This document shows positions 58,384 through 64,000 of a DNA stretch of 64,000 nt, piece after piece (position 1 is the first letter of the stretch; every line of letters begins with the position of its first letter). The notes under the pieces were generated by a model. That model was given only the letters and a program-made list of their open reading frames with translations. It did no database searches and had not been told where the DNA came from. Both the position numbers and the translations under genes were made by a program. The stretch is from positions 1,640,021 through 1,704,020 of the forward strand of contig OU342820.1 of the NCBI GenBank assembly GCA_910591455.2. The letters run 5' to 3'. Origin of the DNA: Pholis gunnellus (Eukaryota > Chordata > Actinopteri > Perciformes > Pholidae).

Positions 58384-58389
58384 AATAAA
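58384..58389 (+). terminator. Polyadenylation signal of the SLC6 gene
   Basis: AATAAA lies 38 bases after the SLC6 stop codon, followed by a TGTCAGTCTTTTCC stretch that could serve as the GU-rich downstream element. This gives a very short 3' UTR. Confidence 0.6.
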
Positions 58390-58399
58390 ACAGAAATTA

Positions 58400-60288
58400 A
58401 ACCAATGTCAGTCTTTTCCTTGCCATGTAATGAGCCAGTAAGAAATGTACTTCTGGATTACTGATGTCCAAATTGTATTTGCTCCGTATTGTTTAGTGGT
58501 CATGATTCATCTCGTGTGGTAGGCTTAGTTCTTTGCTTAAAACTCTGTATATACCGAATTTCTCAAACACCAACGTAGAGAATATATGAATCTGTTACGC
58601 TAACCATAGCCATTTATGGTTAGCAGTAGTCACTGTTCAGCTCTATTTACTTTTTACATGAATAACAAAGCTGAACATGTAAAAGTGGGGCTTGAAGAAG
58701 TTGAAGTCACCAGGATAAAACAAAAAAAAAGTATGCTAAACCTTATTGGTACTTGGTATTTCACCCGAATGTGTATGTTCATGAGATACGTTAGTTTTGT
58801 CCACTACTGTAGGTTTTAATTCGCACTATCCAGTCATGCCAACATTAGAATGTCATAACATGTGCCCCATATCATGTGCCACGTAGATATCGGATGCAAT
58901 TTACTGGCTAGCTAACCGTTAGCTTGGTAACGTTAATGTTTGCCCCACGGAGCTTTAAAGAATGAAGTCACCCTAGTTCATTGTTACCGTGACTTGTTAA
59001 TCCTAATGTTTAATCGTATAACCCTACCGTCACAAGTTTGTCACCTTAATCGTGGTTGTTTAATGTACAATGTGCCGGTTGAGTTGTGTATGTGTGAGTG
59101 AGAAAGAGATGTGAGTCAAGTATGATGTTCATGCACAGTAACTTCAATCTGTGCTCTATCTACGGGTTAAAAAAAAACACTCCTGATTTGTAAAGGCTGT
59201 CACTGGAGCTGTTTTGAAAGTTAGCCACCTTCGTCCTGTGTGCTGATTCACAAACTACTGTCATTCTCTGAGCAAGACACAATACAAACAGACCGGAATC
59301 CGGTTTCATGCCAATTTATTCTGACACCTACATACAACCTTATTTCCATTTTCTAGCAAAGCAAAATTCTGCCAAACTGGTTTTCCGAGATGCCATCTTG
59401 TCGCAATAACAGACCTCCCTAGTTTTATCATTTCTTTTTTTTTTTTCATAAATCTGGAGTTAATATTAGTAACAGCCGCTCGTTTGATGAGGACATGACA
59501 AAGCATAAATATGGTCACAACGTTATTGTATACACAGTTTTTGTTTCATGCACATACAATAATACACATCATTTTGTCCGGTCTCTGTATGAATATAAGT
59601 TATCGTACAGTTCCGGGGGCCCACCGGTGCCCACAGACAGCTTTTTTTCACCATCTCACCAGAATCTCATGCAAATTTCCCACTCAAGCAAAAAAAATGA
59701 AACTTGTCAATGCCTGCTTGCATGACATGCTGGCTAGTCCGTTCCTGTGACTCCTGTCTGTTTGCATCGGAGAGGTCTCGCCACTTCTGTCTTTCTGAGC
59801 AGAAAGAGAGACAGCTCATACACACGGATAATACGTAAAAAGAGGCTCAAGTGGGACTATTTCTGCCTATGATCCGTTTTTGAACGGTTTCCCTCACAAT
59901 TTTTGTCTGATTTGTATTGTATTGATGTAGCTGTATCAAAGACTCTTGAATTGATTTTGCAACATTTATCAGTTAATCTTTACACCCCAAGGTACTTCCT
60001 TGCAAAAAAAGGGCAACTGAAGACTGAATAATTTTAAATAATAATAATAATCCCTGATTTTAATTTCTTCAGGGCTCTGGCCTCACGAGATGAGAATTAA
60101 TTGACAAATACTTGTTTTTGTGTCTGTGAAAGAGCCCTCAAACACTAAATGATTCGACAGTTCGACAATTCTAAAACTACACAAATTTTGCGAGAATGTG
60201 CATCAAAGTCCATGAGTTTACAGATTGGAATTAGTTCTATTTAACAATGAATTCGTCCATGTTTCCATCAAATTATTCAAAACACTGT
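58400..60288. other. Intergenic between SLC6 and tRNA-Lys, no gene seen
   Basis: No conserved open frame, RNA or named repeat is recognised. AT-rich, with small unsupported open frames. Confidence 0.5.
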
Positions 60289-60361
60289 CGCCCAACGTGG
60301 GGCTCGAACCCACGACCCTGAGATTAAGAGTCTCATGCTCTACCGACTGAGCTAGCCGGGC
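60289..60361 (-). tRNA. tRNA-Lys (anticodon CUU)
   Basis: The minus strand gives a 73-base cloverleaf. The acceptor GCCCGGC pairs with GTTGGGC (two G-U pairs), plus discriminator G. The D arm is GCTCAGTCGGTAGAGC. The anticodon stem TGAGA/TCTCA has loop CTCTTAA, so the anticodon is CUU, reading AAG lysine codons. The T arm GTGGGTTCGAGCCCCAC contains the B box. There is no intron and no encoded CCA, as expected in eukaryotes. A TTTT pol III terminator follows about five bases after the 3' end. It looks fully functional; a SINE origin is unlikely because no body or tail follows. Confidence 0.97.
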
Positions 60362-60707
60362 GGTGAACACATATACCTGGTGGTGGGAATTTATTTTGAC
60401 TCTGGACACTAGAGGGAGCTATACTAATAAGATATAGCGCATTGTTCTATGTAACAGACCACGAATAACCTGAAATGCGCCCTGATTTCGTGGTATCGAA
60501 CCCTAAACACTGCCCTCCGGTGGTGATTCTCAATACTTTTTGTGAAGGAACTGTGCAGTACTATGCTGCATTTATCTATTTATTTATACTTAAGTCATAT
60601 TCTGTCCTCCATAGCTCTCCTCGTATAACCTGATAAAAAAGCATCCCTTCTAGGTTTCTTATTTAAATACACTTCACACTTTTACATTACACTTACATCA
60701 AGGTATT

Positions 60708-60800
60708 CAATTCAATTCAATTTATTTTTGTACAGTCCAAAATCACAAATTACAAATTAGCCTCAGAGGGCTTTACAATCTGTACATAGGACATACGTCT
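60708..60800 (+). repeat. Dispersed repeat 'A' copy 4 (partial)
   Basis: 'attcaattcaatttattttt', then CAAAATCACAAATTACAAATTAGCC and GAGGGCTTTACAATCTGTACA. Same family as the copies at 32844, 42462 and 50575. Confidence 0.7.
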
Positions 60801-62862
60801 TCCTCTTATCATTCTCTCCTAACGCCTGCCACAGGGTGATGATCTGGGCGCAATCTTCACCAGTCAAAGCCAGACAGTGTTCTCTAAGGCCAAACAGAAA
60901 ATCGGCCAAGTTCTGCACAGCTCCATCCCCTCGATATTGTCGGGTCCAACACAATCCTAAAAAAATAATTGTAGAACTTCTGATTGCAGCAATGAACACA
61001 TTTAATCCTATAAGAGCACAGCCAACCCTCATTTTGTTTCCAAACATGTACATTTACATGACACTTCCTGGTTGATTTGTGGTTACAGACTGAACGCTGA
61101 TTGGCTTTCACAACCAAGAATTAGTTCGCCTCACGAGCTACATGGAAGCCAGAAGGCGGCACATACAACCCCTGGTGGTGGATTTCTGAACTTAAAAACT
61201 GATGATAGGAAATACAAATTCATATCCACACGATCCCACAAGTAAAACAGATTATGATACATCAAGTGACAAAACCCCTTAGCAGCTGTTGTTGAGGTGG
61301 TGGTAAAGCAGCAGGGAGAGGAGCTGGAGGGCTGGGGGGAGCTGGGAGCGCTAGGACAGATGGGCCAGAGGGCATGTCTGTGTGCTCATGCACCGTCTGG
61401 AAAATGTAATACAAACAAATATCTAAATTCAAACCATCATGAGCGAATACGATAAAAACACGTGACAATGTTAAATACCAGTTGTTGCTCAGGTGCAGTG
61501 ACATGATGCAGAGCCAGTAGGACCAGCAGTGGCCTGGAGGGAGGGGGGAGCTGGAACACAGGCTGAGCTGGTTGGGCCAGAGCTCAGGTCTGTGAAATTC
61601 AGTAGCCCAATGGTGGGGTCACTATTTAGTGTTTACAGAATAAAACAGTGTTAAACTGTAAATATTTAATCTTGCTGATGAATTGTGGAAGGACTCAAGC
61701 GATGTGGACCCTCTGGCAGCATAATGCCTTCCTTGGTAGTGGTGCCGGTCTCACTGGTTTACATGCTGCTGCTGGATTCGCCAGATGTTCTACCCGACTG
61801 TTCTTTCATCAATGCATCCATCCCTCTATTCATTCATCTACCAATCTATCCATCTATTCTCATGTAGTCATTCATCTATCTATCTATCCGTCTATTCTTT
61901 CATCCATTTATGTATCTCCCCATACATCCCTCCATCCATGCAGCTTTGAACCTTTTATTCTGATCTTTTACTTGTTTATTGTTTTCAAGCAAACATGAAC
62001 AAAGTCTCCTGAAGGAAAGAAGACACATTCCATCACACACAGTATGAACGGACCTGTTTACCAGCCTCAGGGACAGCTTGGAACATGTTCCTTGTCCCAT
62101 TCCACAACACTAGTTCTTCAAACCATCGGCCCCATCTTAACAGTGCGGCACTCTTCTGTTTTACTTTTATCATTATTGTTATTGCAGTCTTTCCTAATTT
62201 GTTCCTAACATCTTATCCCACACTCAGACAACAATCATACACCACCCAAAATGGCAACCGGACCTCATAACAAAAACTCAATTTCCTAGGCTGCAGTCCA
62301 GGTGAGCTGCACCTCCACTGACTAAATATATTCCAAACCTGGGCTACTGCCCAACAAATGGAATAGCCGTGACTTTGTGCATCACGTTTATGCTACATTA
62401 AGATAGGGAGGATGTGCTTATAATTGTTTAATAAGCCGGATCAGTACACTCACGTAGCCGCACAGTCTATTACGGTTACATTGGGCCAGTGTCCAACGGA
62501 TTCATGTGTACCAGTGGTTGTGGTGACAGTGTGTGACCCACATGAACTCAGCTACCTACCATCAATGACTACATTAGAGGCACCTCATGTGTGTGCGTGC
62601 TATGTGAGAATCTGCCTGCGTACACACTACACACACACAAAACGCATTCAATGACCACATCTTTCAGATAAAAATTACTTTTATTTAATGCCTTACATTC
62701 AGTTTTACATTAGATCAGTTTATATGCGTTTTCCAGTAGAACAAGTTGTAGCAATTAACAAACAAGTCTGAATATACAAAATAGTAAATTAATTTGACAA
62801 ATAAATGACCAGTGATTCATCAAGAAAGGATCGTCTTGTGAATCCTGCAGCAGATTCTTCTC
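60801..62862. other. Intergenic between tRNA-Lys and hao2, unexplained minus-strand coding-like segments
   Basis: On the minus strand, 61053-60763 encodes a moderately protein-like stretch (GDGAVQNLADFLFGLREHC, then ALTGEDCAQIITLWQALGEN) that I cannot assign. Two similar Pro-rich/GA-rich segments lie at 61290-61400 and 61510-61600, looking like a local duplication. These may be relic exons of an unnamed mobile element. A CATCTATC/ATCCAT-type degenerate repeat is at 61808-61945. No functional gene is claimed. Confidence 0.35.
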
Positions 62863-62976
62863 TCACATCCTGGAGGTGAAGTCCGCTCTCCTGACCAGGG
62901 ACCTGCTCACCTCAGATACAGAGCGACAACCTGCACACACACACGCACGCACACACGCACACACACGCACGCACGC

Positions 62977-63035
<59 letters not shown>

Positions 63036-63290
63036 CGAGTGAGAGAGTCAATCCTCATTCACATGTTAAAATGCCCAACTTACCAGTAGAAAAAAAAGAT
63101 GTTTCCAACCTGGTACAAAACTACACAGTGTTGGTCTCTGTAGCTAATTCCCCTGTTGATGACAACTGTATGGTTTCAATTACATTAACGCTTAAACTTA
63201 TGAAAATGGTCATCCATAAACCAATTAGTAAGGTCACAGTGGCAACGTCCACCTTTATATAGTCTTTGGTGTTTCCACAAAGCAGGTGCC

Positions 63291-63353
<63 letters not shown>

Positions 63354-63472
63354 TATGTAGTACCCGATAGGGCCATAGCCAGTCGCAGCTCCTCTTTTAG
63401 AAGTTCCAGAATCTCTGTAACTCCCTGTTCTCCCTGGAGACACACAGACACACACAGATACAGACAGATACA

Positions 63473-63567
<95 letters not shown>

Positions 63568-63933
63568 TAGAGTGTTGTTTTGTAAATTATATTTAGATAG
63601 CCTGAGATTTTGTTAACAATCTTTTTTTGTTAAAAACCTTGTGTTGTTACATGCTAGCAACTTTCCAAAAACATAAAGAAAATGATTCAATAAAAGCAAA
63701 TGTAAATTCTATTTTTCCAAAGTCCGAAGCGTTCAGTTGAACTCCTCCACATATTAACAGGTGTGGTGCTTCACCTGACAGGCGAGGCCCCACAGCACGG
63801 GGCGGCCGATGAAGACAGCCTTTGCTCCCAGAGCCAAGGCCTTCAGGACGTCCGTCCCTCGCCGCACTCCTCCGTCCATGTAGACATCGCAGCGACCCTG
63901 CACTGCCTGCACCACCTCCTCCAACACATCGAG
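62863..63933 (-). CDS. hao2: 2-hydroxyacid oxidase (HAO2-like), last three coding exons
   Basis: The minus-strand exons are 63933-63775 (53 codons), 63433-63364 and 62930-62863 (TGA), with phases that join cleanly. The first holds the FMN-phosphate binding end of the alpha-hydroxyacid oxidase barrel, VYMDGGVRRGTDVLKALALG followed by AKAVFIGRP. The next reads GEQGVTEILELLKEELRLAM and the last GCRSVSEVSRSLVRR. The enzyme oxidises glycolate or longer 2-hydroxy acids with O2 to 2-oxoacids and H2O2 in peroxisomes. The protein ends SRM, a PTS1-like peroxisomal targeting tripeptide. CRSV and SLVRR favour HAO2 over HAO1, but fish paralogues are close. The 5' exons lie beyond the right edge. All three visible acceptors are preceded by (TG)n tracts instead of a normal pyrimidine tract. 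Confidence 0.93.
62934..63032 (+). repeat. (CA)n microsatellite next to the final hao2 acceptor
   Basis: About 99 bases of (CA)n with some CG interruptions. In the hao2 sense it is (TG)n running right up to the acceptor CAG of the last exon. Confidence 0.95.
63293..63350 (+). repeat. (GT)29 microsatellite just inside the hao2 penultimate donor
   Basis: Perfect (GT)29 on the plus strand. In the hao2 sense it is (AC)29, starting 13 bases after the end of the 63433-63364 exon. Confidence 0.95.
63475..63566 (+). repeat. (CA)n microsatellite in the preceding hao2 intron
   Basis: About 46 CA units on the plus strand, (TG)n in hao2 sense, ending about 40 bases before the acceptor of the 63433 exon. 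Confidence 0.95.
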
Positions 63934-63936
63934 CTA

Positions 63937-63960
63937 CACACACACACACACACACACACA
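63937..63960 (+). repeat. (CA)12 microsatellite at a third hao2 acceptor
   Basis: (CA)12 on the plus strand, so the acceptor of the 63933 exon in hao2 sense is (TG)n followed directly by TAG. Confidence 0.9.
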
Positions 63961-64000
63961 CATTTCACTTCATATATTTTATTGCCCATGAAAAATATAA

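Noticed and set aside
62863..63596. Several long Cys-Val or Thr-His open frames on both strands
   Set aside because: All are translations of (TG)n/(CA)n microsatellites overlapping hao2 introns. Only the short C-terminal part of one (GCRSV...SRM) is a true exon.

Overview
The window looks like a piece of a ray-finned (percomorph-type) fish chromosome. The genes have short GT-AG exons and long introns, CA/TG microsatellites are abundant, and several dispersed repeats are ones I recognise from teleosts. L2/UnaL2-like, Rex1-like, BEL/Pao, hAT and SINE remnants fill the gaps. It is not a prokaryotic or viral region, and I see no operons or CRISPR arrays.

Layout, left to right. Bases 1558-3999 (+) hold the last four coding exons of psme3 (PA28-gamma proteasome activator). 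Bases 10188-13792 (+) and 20976-26878 (-) hold two complete five-exon copper amine oxidase genes of the AOC2/AOC3 type, facing each other tail to tail. psme3 next to AOC genes is the arrangement also known around human PSME3-AOC2-AOC3. Between the two oxidases lie an assembly gap, a 1.2-kb TATTA-type satellite and old repeats. Bases 27-38 kb are mostly gene-poor, with a Rex1-like LINE remnant and a hAT transposase remnant. Bases 38435-58346 (+) hold a complete 14-coding-exon SLC6 Na+/Cl--dependent transporter of the GABA/betaine/taurine group. Its third intron carries a young, internally deleted BEL/Pao LTR retrotransposon (42764-47790) in antisense. A tRNA-Lys(CUU) gene is at 60289-60361 (-). 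The window ends with the last three coding exons of a hydroxyacid oxidase gene (hao2-like, 62863-63933, -).

The genes are ordinary vertebrate housekeeping or metabolic genes and do not form one pathway. The two amine oxidases and the hydroxyacid oxidase are all H2O2-producing oxidases, but their proximity is probably coincidental. The most notable signals are four. (1) A ~400-bp inverted tract shared by the two amine oxidase genes is about 99% identical across intron and exon while neighbouring exons are diverged, which suggests gene conversion. (2) The BEL/Pao copy lacks its catalytic core, yet its LTRs differ at only one base. (3) A hao2 intron begins with (AC)n and ends with (GU)n directly at the acceptor, a self-pairing intron. 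(4) An L2 LINE has an intact RT-recognition hairpin but an Asp-to-Asn change in its catalytic motif. I found no convincing new multi-gene system.
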